Below the pieces are notes generated by a model. It saw only the letters and a list, made by a program, of their open reading frames with translations, did no database searches and was not told the DNA's origin. Shown piece by piece: positions 1-9,910 of a DNA stretch of 64,000 bases (its first letter is position 1; each line of letters begins with the position of its first letter). The stretch is from Symbiodinium sp. CCMP2592 (lineage: Eukaryota; Sar; Dinophyceae; Suessiales; Symbiodiniaceae): NCBI GenBank assembly GCA_905221615.1, contig CAJNDT010005880.1, forward strand, positions 916,501-980,500, read 5' to 3'. The position numbers and the translations under genes are program-made.

Positions 1-54
1 AGCCCCGGACCTGACATGTTCGGTTCTGGAGGCCTGGAAGAAGGCGGAAGCAAG
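1..54 (+). CDS. Partial coding island at window edge
   Basis: Open Gly/Ser/Glu-rich reading (SPGPDMFGSGGLEEGG...) cut by the window start and followed directly by ATCC repeats and a TTTAGGG run. The GC-rich codons contrast with the repeat that follows. No function can be assigned. It could be the end of an exon whose donor lies at 54-60; chance openness is possible at this length. Confidence 0.25.
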
Positions 55-63
55 CCCGGCCTC

Positions 64-318
64 CTTCCCTCCATCCATCCATCTTAGGGGTTTAGGGTTT
101 AGGGTTTAGGGTTTAGGGGTTTGGGTTGTCTAGGGTTTAGGGTTTGGGGGTTTAGGGGTTCAGGGTTTAGGAGTCTAGGGTCTAGGGTTTAGGGTTTAGG
201 GGTTTAGGGGTTTAGGGGTTCAGGGCTTAGGAGTGTAGGGTTTAGGGTTTAGGGGTTTAGGGGTTTAGGGCTTAGGGTTTAGGGATCCATCCATCTATCC
301 GTCCATCCATCCATCCAT
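64..318. repeat. TTTAGGG run flanked by ATCC microsatellites
   Basis: Degenerate TTTAGGG/TTTAGGGG heptamers at 85-286, bounded by (ATCC)n at 64-84 and 285-318. G-rich strand is plus. Internal variants (TTCAGGG, TCTAGGG) show it is not a fresh telomere. Confidence 0.9.
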
Positions 319-396
319 GTATGCATGCCTACATACATGTACACATAAGCGCCGTAAGATAAATGAGTTTATTAATATCACATTCAGCTCGCCATA

Positions 397-490
397 AATA
401 GGAGTTTCCGAATATTGGGGGGGTTATAATAATAAGGATCCTACATAGGTGCTACATTGGGGCCCCTTATTTTCGGAAACTCCCAAATAG
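397..490. mobile_element. FamE foldback element
   Basis: Inverted ends GGAGTTTCCGAA and TTCGGAAACTCC around a short palindromic core containing AAGGATCC. It ends 17 bp before a coding island, with AAATAG as a possible acceptor. Confidence 0.75.
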
Positions 491-507
491 GTTAATTGCC
501 ACGCAAG

Positions 508-740
508 GCAAAGGAGCTTCTCGACTGCCTGGCTCTGTCTGCAGAGGAGGATACTGGGGACAAAGTGGACAAAGGCCTTTCGCCCCCGAATTCCTACGGT
601 TGAAGTACCTTAAGGACCCCAAACTATGGGGAGTATGGTATATTCCTTATTATGGGCAATGTAGGGTTTATCTCAATCGTCGACAGTACCATCCAGCGAT
701 CCAAACGTGCTGAAGACACTGTCCCAGAAATTAGCGAACG
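508..740 (+). CDS. Two-exon coding segment split by a FamA-type intron
   Basis: Exon 1 (508-598) follows a CAAG|G acceptor and reads AKELLDCLALSAEEDTGDKV onward for 30 codons plus one base. Exon 2 (687-740) reads VPSSDPNVLKTLSQKLAN and stops at a GT donor at 741. The intron 599-686 starts GTTGAAG and ends TCGACAG. It is a diverged FamA element, and its removal keeps the frame in phase 1. The acidic and helical composition looks like real protein, but I do not recognise the family. Upstream and downstream exons are not resolved; the exon at 1059 does not match in phase, so at least one more exon or another gene lies between. Confidence 0.5.
595..690. mobile_element. FamA element (diverged) acting as intron
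   Basis: Core matches other FamA copies (CCCAAACTATGGG, GGTATATTCCTTATTATGGG) with TA at both ends. GT...AG splice ends coincide with its termini. Confidence 0.65.
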
Positions 741-1058
741 GTTTCTACTAGACTATTGGTTAAGATAATTTCGTTACACCAAGACACGAGACAATTAAGA
801 TGCATTGGAGTCTCTGGGGCATCGGGTTCTGGTTGTGCGTTGGGGCGCACCATCTCGGGGCCAGTCGCTGGATCTGGCTCTCGGAAATACGGGTTCAGGA
901 GAGAGGGTTTAGGGGTTCAGGGCTTAGGGGTCCAGGAAAGATCACTTCTAGGCCACCGCAACACATGGCCTGGACATATACTTTCAAAAGGTCGAGGGGT
1001 GCAAGTGGGAGCCGTCATCATTCCGAATGTCCGAGCATAAGGGCTCTTCACACGAAAG

Positions 1059-1130
1059 GCTGGAGCTGAAGATTGCCTCAGGTCTTTCGTGGGACAAGGC
1101 AACTTGGGATTCTCATTTCTACAAACAGTC
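1059..1130 (+). CDS. Exon island before GTAAGG donor
   Basis: CACGAAAG|G acceptor at 1058, then an open frame reading LELKIASGLSWDKATWDSHF and a few more residues, ending at a textbook GTAAGG donor at 1131. It begins in phase 2 and ends with two spare bases. The Trp- and Lys-containing composition looks coding. Family unknown. The following intron would hold the large GTA array. Confidence 0.4.
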
Positions 1131-1228
1131 GTAAGGCCGTTTGGGGTATGCGGTCAATGGTCTGGGGTTGAAACCAATATCGGCAATAGGAGTAAGAACA
1201 AACGTGTTCAAACAATTTTTGCAACACT

Positions 1229-1784
<556 letters not shown>

Positions 1785-1785
<1 letters not shown>

Positions 1786-1889
1786 ACGGTTGATGATAGA
1801 AATCCTGCATTACCTTAAGTACCCTAAACTATGGGAAATATGGTATATTTCTTATTATGGGTCATGCAGGATTTATATCATCAACCGTA
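1785..1889. mobile_element. FamA element inserted in the trinucleotide array
   Basis: TACGGTTGATGAT ... ATCATCAACCGTA. AGAAGT-type repeat continues on both sides, so this is an insertion into the array with a TA target du-plication. It is a clean reference for the family's ends. Confidence 0.9.
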
Positions 1890-2000
1890 GAAGTAGAAGT
1901 AGAAGTAGAAGTAGAAGTAGCAGTCGTGGTGGCACCGGTAGTCGTAGGGGTCGTGGTAGTGGTAGCGGCAGTGGTAGTGGTCGTGTAGTGAAAGTTGTTG
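1887..2000. repeat. Degenerate AGAAGT / GTGGTAG repeat
   Basis: Continuation of the trinucleotide array beyond the FamA insertion, decaying into GTGGTAGTGG units. Confidence 0.8.
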
Positions 2001-2433
2001 TTGTCGTAGTAGTAGGAATATGTTGTACGACCTGTGATAGGTATCTGTTTGTTCATGTTTGCTGTTCATAGAGGCCTGGATGATGCTCGATTCTATCCAA
2101 AAGGTTGCTTAATGTACTTACACTACAGTGTACCCAAAACCTCATTCTGTTCTTTCATTCAGCATTTCATCCGCATTAAACCCGTCAAGACCTTACAAAA
2201 GATGCAAGACCCTTCTTCCAAATCCTAGTAACATCCGATAAAAACCATTATAAGAAGCCCTATCGAAACGTATCGAACCCTGTATCAAACTCGTTCAAGA
2301 ACCGCCTACAAAAACTTCTAAAGAACCCTGGCAGGATCCGATTGAAGAGCCTTAGTAGCACCGTTTGAAGAACCCTTTGAAGAATCCTTTCCAGAACCGT
2401 TCCAAGAACGCACTGAACAACATCTTTTACAAC

Positions 2434-2544
2434 CATTTGGGTGGTTCTCACAATTAGGGTCCCTTTTTTGGGTCCTTATTATCGTACGGCACCTGAAATT
2501 TAGGGTACCCCAAAAGGGACCCTAATGATGACAACTACCCATAT
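2434..2544. mobile_element. FamQ foldback element
   Basis: Ends TTTGGGTGGTTCTCA and TGACAACTACCCATA are imperfect inverted repeats; AATTAGGGTCCCTTTT recurs inverted near the right end. Confidence 0.7.
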
Positions 2545-2661
2545 AAAACCCGTAAGCCGTTCGATCACCCTAAACCCTAAAACCCTAAACCCTAAAACCC
2601 TGTAGATCCCTTAAAGGAACCCTAAAAGGAACCCTAACCCCCGGTTTAGAGAGTCCAGCAG

Positions 2662-2949
2662 GTGTCTCCAAGTTGGAGCCTGCGGATCAGGAGGACGAGG
2701 ACTTAGCCGAGGTGCAACTTCCGCCTTACCGTTGCTTAGTAGGGCATGGAAGAACGGTAGCAATAGTAGCTATACTGTTGATGATATAAATCCTGCATTA
2801 CCTTAAGGACCCTAAACTATGGGAATTATGGTATATTCCTTATTATGACTTATTATGGGTAATGCAGAATTTATATCATCAACCGTAGTTGTACCCCCAT
2901 TCCTCCATTTCCTACTAACCAAAGGCAAGCCGCAGCGACTGCTGGGCTT
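2662..2949 (+). CDS. Two-exon coding segment split by FamA intron
   Basis: Exon 1 (2662-2776) follows CCAGCAG|G and reads VSKLEPADQEDEDLAEVQLP and on to TVAIVAI. Exon 2 starts at 2889 and continues CTPIPPFPTNQRQAAATAGL. The intron 2777-2888 begins GTTGATGAT and ends CCGTAG, exactly the FamA element. The split codon CT+T keeps phase 2. CCCTAAA runs precede the first acceptor. The product would be acidic then Pro/Thr/Ala-rich, a linker-like composition; function unknown. An alternative GT donor at 2757 exists. The end at about 2949 is a guess. Confidence 0.55.
2773..2889. mobile_element. FamA element acting as intron
   Basis: CTGTTGATGATATAAATCC ... ATATCATCAACCG between TA dinucleotides; the spliced interval is 2777-2888. 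Confidence 0.85.
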
Positions 2950-3010
2950 AGTTTTTATTCGAGAGGTTCTAGCGTTTGCGATTTAGGGTAGTTTTTTGGG
3001 CTTAGACTCT

Positions 3011-3101
3011 TTTGTAAGAAACCCTAAACCCAAAACCCTAAACCCTAAACCCAACACCCTAAACCGAAAACCCTAAACCCTAAACCCAAAACCCTAAACC
3101 G
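3011..3101. repeat. CCCTAAA run before an acceptor
   Basis: C-rich strand is plus; about a dozen degenerate CCCTAAA/CCCAAAA units end in CCGAAG, an acceptor-like trinucleotide, directly before the next coding island. Confidence 0.85.
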
Positions 3102-3106
3102 AAGAG

Positions 3107-3152
3107 GTCCTCCAGGGATTCGCTCAAAGGCTGTATTCGGGATCTGCAAAAG
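3107..3152 (+). CDS. Exon island after a CCCTAAA run
   Basis: Reads VLQGFAQRLYSGSAK from a GAAGAG|G acceptor to a GT donor at 3153 (GTTCTAG). The C-rich telomere-like run lies immediately upstream. Short, and the family is unknown. Confidence 0.35.
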
Positions 3153-3678
3153 GTTCTAGTAGAATTGTTTACACGGTTCTAGCATAGGATGGTTCAATTA
3201 GTTTTTTTGGGAATTCTTTTGAAAGTTCTGTGACGATGTCTAAACGGTTCTATTAGATTTTGTTTTCTGTACTGTGCTTGTTTGTTGGGGGTTGGGAGTA
3301 GTAGGAGGCCGTAAAGCCCGAGACACCAGGAAGTCTTTGAAGTATCCTGGAAGTACAGGGTTCGCGGCGAAGGTTTAGGTTGGGCTGCAATTAAGGTTTA
3401 GGATCCTTGAGGAACAGGGTTTGGGGTGGGTCATGGGGTCTAGGTGTTGGTTATTTTTCAGCTCCGTAGGGAATGAGTAAAGTGGCTTTGGGGTTTCATG
3501 GCATCTACGTGGGCTTAACTAGATAAATTTAGGAGGGGGGTGAAAGGATATTATCAGAAAGGAAAGAGTTAAAGAAACAAACAACGCCCGAACCCGGTAA
3601 CCACTAGGAAAGGTAGCCCAAAAGGAGCCCGGATCCTTTGAATTGGCCCTGGACGGAACACAATTATAGCCTACTAAC

Positions 3679-3820
3679 GCCCAGACCTCCGGGAGGATCT
3701 AGAAAGTAGATCCGATCCCCTAGGATTCCTTCAAGGGCTCCTTCAAGGGATCCTTTAGGGTTTAGGGTTTAGGGATCTATTAAGGGATCTACTTTTTGGA
3801 TCCTCCCGGCTGTCTGGGCA
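3679..3820. mobile_element. FamR foldback element with nested segment
   Basis: CCCAGACCTCCGGGAGG at the left pairs with CCTCCCGGCTGTCTGGG at the right; GATCTAGAAAGTAGATCC and GGATCTACTTTTTGGATCC are inner arms. The centre holds a GGGTTCCTT/AAGGGCTCC segment and TTTAGGG units. Confidence 0.75.
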
Positions 3821-3960
3821 GGTCAACCGTGAACCCTGGACACCTGTGCTCTGAAACCCTATCAGGGTTTTTGCTTAGGGTTTAGGGTTTAGGGTTTAGG
3901 GTTCTAAAAACCCCAAACCTTAAACCCCAAGCACTACCTGAACCCTAAAAGCCGACTACA

Positions 3961-4060
3961 GGGGCCTTCATAACTACCAGTACTATTCTTGGGGTTCCTT
4001 ATTTTGTTACTGTACAAAACATACGCCAAAACCATATTCAAATTATTTAGGCCCCTGTGG
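3961..4060. mobile_element. FamY element (diverged)
   Basis: GGGGCCTTCATAA ... AATTATTTAGGCCCC inverted ends with GGGGTTCCTTATT core. Confidence 0.45.
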
Positions 4061-4199
4061 TATAGAACCCTTAGGAACCCTTTTAAAGGCATTCTATTCT
4101 AATTGTAAAGGCCCCTACATAAACCCTAAACCCTCACCCTAAACCCTAAACCAGAACCCTAAACCCTTAAACAACTGAACCTTAAACTCTAAACCGAAG

Positions 4200-4288
4200 G
4201 CGATGCGGCTGTCCATGGGCGACATGGGCGATGCAGCACCGGGCCCTCCAGACGCCAAGCGTGCCCGGGGAGAGTCCAGGGCTCGGCT
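4200..4288 (+). CDS. Exon island
   Basis: Preceded by CCCTAAA-like runs and a CCGAAG|G acceptor. Reads AMRLSMGDMGDAAPGPPDAK, then RARGES, to the sequence AGTCCAGGGCT. The same AGTCCAGGGCT junction recurs at the end of the island at 9816-9910, which suggests a GC donor. GC-rich codons. Family unknown. Confidence 0.4.
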
Positions 4289-4311
4289 TTCTAGGGCTTG
4301 AAGGCTTTAGG

Positions 4312-4411
4312 TTTCTTAGGGGTACTTAGAAATATTTTTTTATTTTTGGTTATTATAATCCCCAAGAAACAGCTAAAATTATAATTTTTGCTAGGGTTCT
4401 AAGTTCAGTAT
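4312..4411 (+). mobile_element. FamS non-palindromic dispersed element
   Basis: GGGTACTTAGAAATATTTTT ... GCTAGGGTTCTAAG, TTCAGTATAG. Five copies share this order and orientation-specific interior (CCCAAGAAACAGC). Only short imperfect end symmetry (CTTAGAA). Confidence 0.7.
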
Positions 4412-4413
4412 AG

Positions 4414-4617
4414 GTTTAGGTTTACGGTTAGGGGTTTAGGGCTAGGGTTTAGGGTTAGGGATTAGGGTTGCGCCCCAAACCCTACGCGAACAAACCCTAA
4501 ACATCCCTAGACTCTACACCCCAAGCATCCCTAACCCTTAAACCCTAAACCCCTAAAACCCTAAACCCCTCTAAACCCTAATACCCCTAAACCCCTGAAG
4601 CCCTAAACCCTTAACCC
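4414..4617. repeat. TTTAGGG run switching to CCCTAAA run
   Basis: G-rich units to about 4475, then C-rich units 4478-4617. This is the TTTAGGG...CCCTAAA polarity expected for one intron between two plus-strand exons. Confidence 0.8.
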
Positions 4618-4734
4618 CGGAGCCTCGGAGTTCGGCGTGGTGTTTCCTTTCGCGACTTGGGGTTGAGTAGGTCTGGGGGCCTTAATTAAGGGCTCCTTTT
4701 TGAAGGGTCTATGGGGTTACTGCAAGGGGTATTA

Positions 4735-4835
4735 TGGCGGGTTTAGTATAGGGGCCTAAAAACTAGATACCTATACTATTTTTTTGGGGGGTTCCTTATT
4801 ATCATTATAGTCTATAATGGGCTCCAAAACCCTAT
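4735..4835. mobile_element. FamY element (diverged)
   Basis: GTATAGGGGCCTAAAA ... with TTTTTTGGGGGGTTCCTTATT core as in other FamY copies; ends eroded. Confidence 0.35.
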
Positions 4836-5203
4836 GCTAACCCGATATTGTTGTGCTGAGGCTCCGTACAATTAGCTCCTCCGAACTCGGAAATGAAAGG
4901 GCGTGCACCAAAAGACACCGGAGCCCTCAACCCTACCTGAAACTTCTAGGCCCGAAAACAGGGTGCCTTATAAGGACCCCCCCAAAAAATCATACCTGAA
5001 GGTAAACAAAAGATCAGAGATTTGGGAGTCGATGCCTTGCTTTCCTTGCCAAAGGCCACCAGAAGAGGAATCAGTGCGGGCCCTGGAGTTCCTAAACACA
5101 CGGCAGTTTCTTAAGACTAGACTAGGGGTGCCTGTTTTCTGCATCCTTGAAACGAGAGGTTCATCATCGTGCCGGTTATTTATATGAATATGTGGGGCGA
5201 GGA

Positions 5204-5243
5204 GACACAGAGTGAGAGTGAGAGAGAGAGAGAGAGAGAGAGA
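5204..5243. repeat. (GA)n microsatellite
   Basis: GAGTGAGAGTGAGAGAGA... about 40 bp. The surrounding 4.9-5.65 kb carries long open frames on both strands with no recognisable protein, and I call no gene there. Confidence 0.9.
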
Positions 5244-5649
5244 CCTTTTTAGTAAACATCCTTTGCCCTAAAACTACCTTTGCAACCTCAGTGTAGTGCC
5301 CTTTGCAGTCATGAAGTGTATGCAACGCCCTAGAGCCTTGAAACAAAACAGAATTCTTTGCAACACCTTGCATCCTCAATCCCAAAACACGAAAGCCGTA
5401 ACCGGCCTATACCTGCAGCCTCGACCCTCCGCATCAGGGATTTTGGTGAGTTTGTCAACTGCCCCTGTTTTTGAAAAAATAGTGAGAGTACATTTTGGGT
5501 CGTGGTATGGGGACAAGAATAATAACAAACAAGCGCTACACCACGGTAGTCTTGGTAAGCTGGTAGGGGTCGGTTGTTTGCATGGTTGCCCCATTTCATA
5601 TGATTGCTGTTGCTACGATGAATCAGGTTTCCAAGCAGGTTCACTTCTT

Positions 5650-5761
5650 CCTGAAGGACCAAATGACCCTTAAAAGTAGGGGCCCTTTTCCCATATACTA
5701 TGTATCCCTATATCGTATATGAACCTTAAACCCTTTTAGGGTTCATTTCGTCCTTAAGGTT
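5650..5761. mobile_element. FamP foldback element
   Basis: CCTGAAGGACCAAATGACCC pairs with GGGTTCATTTCGTCCTTAAG; inner CCATATACTATG/CGTATATG arms. Confidence 0.85.
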
Positions 5762-5995
5762 CTGCATGTCGGAGCATCTGGCTGCTCTTGAGCGCACACC
5801 TACACTTAGGCGTACTTAGAAATAATTTTTAATTTTTGGTTTTTACAATCCCCAAGAAACAGCTAAAATTATAATTTTGCTAGGGTCCTAAGTTCAGTAT
5901 AGACAAGGTATAATGGGCATCTTAGGAACACATGCAGGAGATGCCAACCTCAACAGCAGCTGCTGAGCGCTTAGGTGTCATCCGCTAAATACTCC
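5762..5995 (+). CDS. Possible small exons flanking a FamS element
   Basis: Between FamP and FamS lies an open frame containing MSEHLAALERTPT (about 5774-5812). After FamS, HMQEMPTSTAAAERLGVIR is open at about 5932-5990. Both look protein-like, but I found no splice choice that joins them in one frame. CTTAGG occurs at both sides of FamS (5801 and 5924), compatible with a target duplication. Tentative. Confidence 0.25.
5803..5907 (+). mobile_element. FamS element
   Basis: GCGTACTTAGAAATAAT ... CTAAGTTCAGTATAG; nearly the same interior as 4312-4411. Confidence 0.7.
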
Positions 5996-6305
5996 CCGTT
6001 GATATTATATTCCTAAAGCCCGAAGTCTAAGTCTAAACCCTAAATCCTACAAGAAACAAAGTCTTTAAATCCTAAGCCCTCTAGAACAAAGCCTATATCC
6101 TATATCACAAAACTCTTGAGTCCGAACCCTTGCGAACTTGTTGTAAAACCGCGAAAAGCTCCGGGAACCCTAACTATACACCCCAGCCTGCAGCAAGGTT
6201 TAGCATTTGGCCGTACTCTTGGAAACAAGCGGTTATAACACACTTCGGAGCAGTCTAAGATTCTTAAAACACCCTAGACCCTGAACCTCTAAACCCCTAA
6301 GCCCT

Positions 6306-6410
6306 AACAAAGGGGCCTGAATGATTCCCTACACTACTTTGGGGGTTCTTTAGTATATCTAATGTGTAATTTGCTCCAGAGACCCTCTGTTCCAATTATT
6401 ACGGCCCTAT
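6306..6410. mobile_element. FamY element (diverged)
   Basis: GGGGCCTGAATGATT ... CCAATTATTACGGCCC with GGGGGTTCTTTAG core. Confidence 0.4.
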
Positions 6411-6469
6411 ATTACACCTTTACAACCCCCTAAACCCTAAACCCTAACCCGAAAGCCTAGCCTTTTGAG

Positions 6470-6528
6470 TGGAGCCGGCTGAAGCAGGATCTCCAGCGGC
6501 GCCTGGAGAAAGAAGAGGCGATGAAGGG
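6470..6528 (+). CDS. Exon island, predicted coiled-coil-like
   Basis: CCTTTTGAG acceptor, then WSRLKQDLQRRLEKEEAMK, ending at GG|GTGGGG with TTTAGGG units right after and CCCTAAA units 20 bp before. The Leu/Lys/Glu/Arg heptad-like content is typical of a coiled coil. Only 59 bp; function unknown. Confidence 0.45.
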
Positions 6529-6535
6529 GTGGGGG

Positions 6536-6735
6536 GGTTTAGGGTTTAAGGGTTTAGGGGTTTAGGGTTTCGGGATCACGGTTTCGGGATCAGAGTTTAG
6601 GGATTATATAGGGTTTCGGGATCAGGGTTTAGGGAGTAGGGTTTAGGGATTGGGTTTTAGGGATTATGTTTAGGGCTCAAGGGGATTAGGGTTTAGCAAT
6701 TATGTTTAGGGTTTAGGGGTTTAGGGTTTAAGGGT
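6536..6735. repeat. TTTAGGG degenerate run
   Basis: Variants TTTCGGGATCA, TTTAGGGATTA and TTTAGGGTTTA. It directly follows the exon island at 6470-6528. Confidence 0.85.
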
Positions 6736-7279
6736 TAAGCTTGTCGGGTTTCGGGCATGTCGTACTATGGTTGTTTAAGGGGTGCGCACAGCGCAAGCAG
6801 CCAACAAGGGATCTCTTCTGCAATTTTTGTTACGCCCATCTCGGCCTCCAAAGGCCCGCATCATGAGCATCAGAGGGGGGCCCCGTGCTAGTTCAAGCGC
6901 TCCGAGCCCCGCTGATGCGGTGCGCGTCGCGGGCGGAAGCAGAATCATCGGATTTGGGTCCCCGATTGTTAAAAGCATGCCCGGAACCAACCCGCAGGGG
7001 GGCGCATCACGAGCATCAGCGGGACCCCCGAAACGCGACGGAGGAGAGTCGGCGCCAAGCCTGAGAACTCTGTCTTGCGTTTCTTCATGGCTAACAGGCC
7101 TAGGTAGTCGGTACAGGTAGGGCGGCTGACCCAGCGCCGCGTAGCTAGGCCTAGTTAATTATAGTCGGCAGAGGTAGGGCTCATACCTAGTTTTCCGAGC
7201 GTTGGTAGCTGGAACTCTGGGTCAGGCTTCCTCCTTGGCCCTTATTCGTCGCCCCCAGGCCTTCGTTCAAGGCCAATCC

Positions 7280-7885
7280 GGGTTTTTGACCTGTTTTGGC
7301 TTTGGACGAGGACCATTTGGCAGCGACTCCGACATCATTACCGAGCAAGACTAAGACGATGCGGAGAAAAAACGGCTCCTGTTCGCCAAGCAAGGCTCGG
7401 CCTACAAGCGACCCGCCCAGGACCAGCACAGCCCATACCCTTAATTAAGGAATATACCTTAAATCATAGTAGGATCCCTAATATGATTCAAGGAACATTC
7501 CTTAATTAAGGAATATACCTTAAGTTATAGTAGGATCCCCAGTATGATTTAAGGAGCATTCCTATAATTAAGGGGTATCGGGCTCTCTGGGAGCAACAGA
7601 GACGATTTGGAGGAGGCCTTAAGGACGAAATGAACCCTAAAAGGGTTTAAGGTTCATATACCATATAGGGATTCATAGCTACTGTTTGCTTAAGAACCCC
7701 ACAAAAAATAATAAAAAAAAATACCTATATTATCCCTATAAGGAATATATATTTTTTGGGGGGGGTTCTTAAGCAAGTAGTAGATATGGGAAAAGGGCCC
7801 CTAATTTTAAGGGTCATTTGGTCCTTCAGGGGAGCTGGAGAAGTTGATCGACGAGTTCTGGGCCCAAAGCCGATATGGACCCTCA
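7280..7885 (+). CDS. Putative exon islands around FamC and FamP
   Basis: Three coding-like pieces. A frame containing DDAEKKRLLFAKQGSAYKRP runs to about 7430, with an in-frame TAA just upstream. EQQRRFGG lies at about 7596-7613, and GELEKLIDEFWAQSRYGPST at about 7833-7885. Removing the FamP interval as a GC...AG intron (GAG|GCCTTAAGG, CCTTCAG|G) joins the last two in frame. A second frame is also open across the same pieces, so the choice is not certain. A TTTAGGG run follows directly. Confidence 0.3.
7432..7593. mobile_element. FamC element with internal duplication
   Basis: TACCCTTAATTAAGGAATAT ... ATTAAGGGGTAT; the inner block CCTTAATTAAGGAATATACC is present twice, making it longer than the usual 110 bp. 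Confidence 0.8.
7611..7835. mobile_element. FamP element interrupted by FamO
   Basis: Reverse-orientation FamP (CCTTAAGGACGAAATGAACC ... GGGTCATTTGGTCCTTCAGG) split near its centre by 7678-7785. Confidence 0.85.
7678..7785. mobile_element. FamO foldback element nested in FamP
   Basis: CTACTGTTTGCTTAAGAACC pairs with GGTTCTTAAGCAAGTAG; A-rich left and T-rich right inner arms form a long hairpin. Confidence 0.85.
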
Positions 7886-8051
7886 ACCGGGTTTAGGGTT
7901 TCGGGGTTTAGGGTTTAGGGGTTTAGGGGTTTAGGGGTTTAGGGGTTTAGGGGTTTAGGGGTTTAGGGGTTTAGGGGTTTAGGGTTTAGGGTTTAGGGGT
8001 TTAGGGGTTTAGGGTTTAGGGTTTAGGGGTTTAGGGGTTTAGGGTTTAGGG
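7886..8051. repeat. TTTAGGGG run
   Basis: The longest regular G-strand run in the first 10 kb, mixing TTTAGGG and TTTAGGGG, directly after a coding island. Confidence 0.9.
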
Positions 8052-8122
8052 CAAAACCTGAAACCCTGAACCCTTAAAGACCATAAGGCCCTAAATTCCT
8101 AACCCTAAAGCCTAAACCCAAG

Positions 8123-9262
8123 GAGCGCCGAAAGGAACACTGAGGTCTGAACCCATATGGGTGGTTGTCAAAATTAGGGTCCCTTTTTGGGAGAATCGGT
8201 GCCGTATTATAATAGGGACACCAAAAAGGGGCCATAATTTGGAGAACCACCCATACCTTAAACTACCAAACCCTACTTTTTTGTAGGTTCTTATTATAAG
8301 CCCTAATATGGAATTTATAGGGACCCTACAAAAAAGTAGGTTTTGGCAGGTTAAGGTATGAATTCCTTGAACCTGGAAGCGTGCAGGAGGAACGAGCCGA
8401 AGTGGCCTTTGAACGCTTCCGCGCCGAGGAGTCTTGTTTGGGAGTGCTAAAGTACTTGGAGGATCATGGGACTTAATAAGTAGGTTATAATTGGGGTTAT
8501 AAGTCCCCTAAGTGGGGTTATCCTAATTATATACTACTTATAACCTTACTTACTAAGGCCCATGAGCCTTCAAGTAAGAGTCTGAACAACTATAGTGACG
8601 ACAGCCACGCTGTTATCTGGCTAGTTAGTAAAAATATTATACCTTTGGAGCCCCGTTTTACATATGCTAGCACGTACCTCAACACCTTGTTCGAATCATA
8701 GTGCACCTAGACAAAAGCCCTAGTACAAACCCTGAAGGAACCTTACAGGAACCCTTAGCCGAACCCTTGAAGGAACCCTAAAACGAAACCCGAAACCTAA
8801 TCGAATCACTGTTGCGGCCAACAACTTATTTCGAAGCATGGCCCGCTTGTCGAGGTTAAAGGCTCGAGGCCAGCGAGTGATACCAAAGTCTGTCATCCTA
8901 GGGTTTCGGATTTAGAGGTTTAGGGTTCAGGGTTTAGGGGTCCAGGGGTTTAGGGTTTTAGGGTCTAGGTTTAGGGGTTTGGGGGTTTAGGGTTTAGTAA
9001 ACTTAGGGTTTAGGGTAGTGAGGCGGAGGAGGAGGACGGGGAGGAGGAGCAGGAGGAGGTGGGGTAAGGAGTGGAGGTGGTTTCGTCGTCGTCGTCGTCG
9101 TTCAGCGACGTTTTGACTGTCATGCACATTTTGTTTATCAAAGCTTCCGTAGTATTGTGGGGATATTAGTGATGAAGATGATGAGGTTTCTCTTATCGTG
9201 CTTTTTGAAGAATGCTACGAAACGACGATGCCGCGGACAAAGGCTGGTCGACCAGAACTCCC
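8123..9262 (+). CDS. Multi-exon gene segment with foldback introns
   Basis: Exons: 8123-8144; 8356-8451, reading YEFLEPGSVQEERAEVAFER, then FRAEESCLGVL; 8575-8623, reading KSLNNYSDDSHAVIWL; 9023-9063, a Glu-rich stretch AEEEDGEEEQEEV ending at GTAAGG; and tentatively 9211 to about 9262, reading MLRNDDAADKGWSTRT. Phases match at each join. Intron 1 (8145-8355, GT...TTAAG|G) is FamQ plus a FamF-like element. Intron 2 (8452-8574, GTACTT...TTCAAG) is FamB. Intron 3 starts GTTAGT and contains TTTAGGG units. The protein is acidic; family unknown. No start or stop codon was identified. Confidence 0.5.
8153..8255. mobile_element. FamQ element
   Basis: CATATGGGTGGTTGTCAAAA ... GGAGAACCACCCATA; abuts the FamF-like element on its right. 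Confidence 0.8.
8253..8360. mobile_element. FamF-like foldback element
   Basis: CATACCTTAAACTACCAAAC pairs with TTTTGGCAGGTTAAGGTATG; inner CCCTACTTTTTTGTAGG arm, about 33 of 36 positions paired by eye. Confidence 0.8.
8452..8576. mobile_element. FamB element acting as intron
   Basis: TACTTGGAGGATCATGGGAC ... GGCCCATGAGCCTTCAAGTA; inner AGTAGGTTATAA/TTATAACCTTACT arms. Confidence 0.9.
9081..9101. repeat. (TCG)n microsatellite
   Basis: Six or seven TCG units inside the intron that starts at 9064. Confidence 0.9.
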
Positions 9263-9369
9263 AGAAGCGCCAAAATCCCTGACTAAAGGAATATTCCTTA
9301 AATTTATGGTAGGATCCCTAATACGATTTAAGGTATATTCCTTAATTAAGGGATATTGGAGTCTCTAGG
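9259..9369. mobile_element. FamC element
   Basis: CCCAGAAGCGCCAAAATCCC ... TTAAGGGATATTGGAGTCTC; left end diverged. GTCTCTAG|G after it is followed by an open Gly/Pro-rich island (about 9370-9405). Confidence 0.8.
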
Positions 9370-9405
9370 CTGGCAGCCCCGACCCCGTCGCCACCACTCT
9401 ACTCA

Positions 9406-9535
9406 TAGGGATCCTTAGGGGTGTAGGGGGAGGGGGGGTAGGGGGCCTGAAGGCCCATAATAAGGACTAATAAGGCCTTTTTAAGGAAATATAGTCCCCT
9501 ACACCCCTCCCCCCTACACCCCTAAGGATCCCTAC
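9406..9535. mobile_element. FamU long G/C hairpin
   Basis: TAGGGATCCTTAGGGGTGTA and TACACCCCTAAGGATCCCTA are perfect inverted repeats, with further G-run/C-run pairing inside. Single copy here. Confidence 0.85.
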
Positions 9536-9584
9536 GATCTACACACCCTGCAGGCTTCGGGCCGCACTTTTTCCGGCTTTTGTC

Positions 9585-9775
9585 CTTAAACCCTAAACCT
9601 TACACCATAAACCCTGAAACCTAAACCTTAGACCCTAAAGCCTAAACTTTACACCATAAACCCAAAAACCTGAACCCTAACCTTTACACCATAAGCCCTA
9701 AAACCTAAACCCCAAACCCCTAAACTCTACACCATAAAGCCTACAACCTAAACCTTAAACCTTCAACCCTAAACC
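9585..9775. repeat. Degenerate CCCTAAA run
   Basis: CCTAAACCTTACACCATAAACC-like units, a diverged C-strand heptamer series with a roughly 34-bp higher pattern (ACACCATAAA recurs), upstream of the next exon. Confidence 0.8.
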
Positions 9776-9815
9776 GGGTTCCTTAAGGCCCCAAGCCCTG
9801 CGAACCCCTTATGAG

Positions 9816-9910
9816 GATGTGCAGATCGAGCTCGATGCCGTCGAGAAGATCAATGAGTTCTGCAGAGAAACCGGCGACAAGTATGCCGGGCACCGTGTGC
9901 AGAGTCCAGG
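9816..9910 (+). CDS. Exon island
   Basis: CTTATGAG|G acceptor, then DVQIELDAVEKINEFCRETG, then DKYAGHRVQSP: 31 codons plus two bases to AGTCCAGG|GCTTTGG (GC donor). CCCTAAA units precede it and TTTAAGG/GTTTAGGG units follow. It reads as an amphipathic helix-rich segment. Could be the next exon of the 8.1-9.3 kb gene, but the intervening exons are not established. Confidence 0.5.

Noticed and set aside
85-286. A true chromosome end
   Set aside because: Heptamers are degenerate, occur throughout the window in both orientations, and coding sequence lies outside them.
7187-7429. 80-codon minus-strand ORF
   Set aside because: Overlaps a more protein-like plus frame next to element-bounded islands, and has no splice or motif support.
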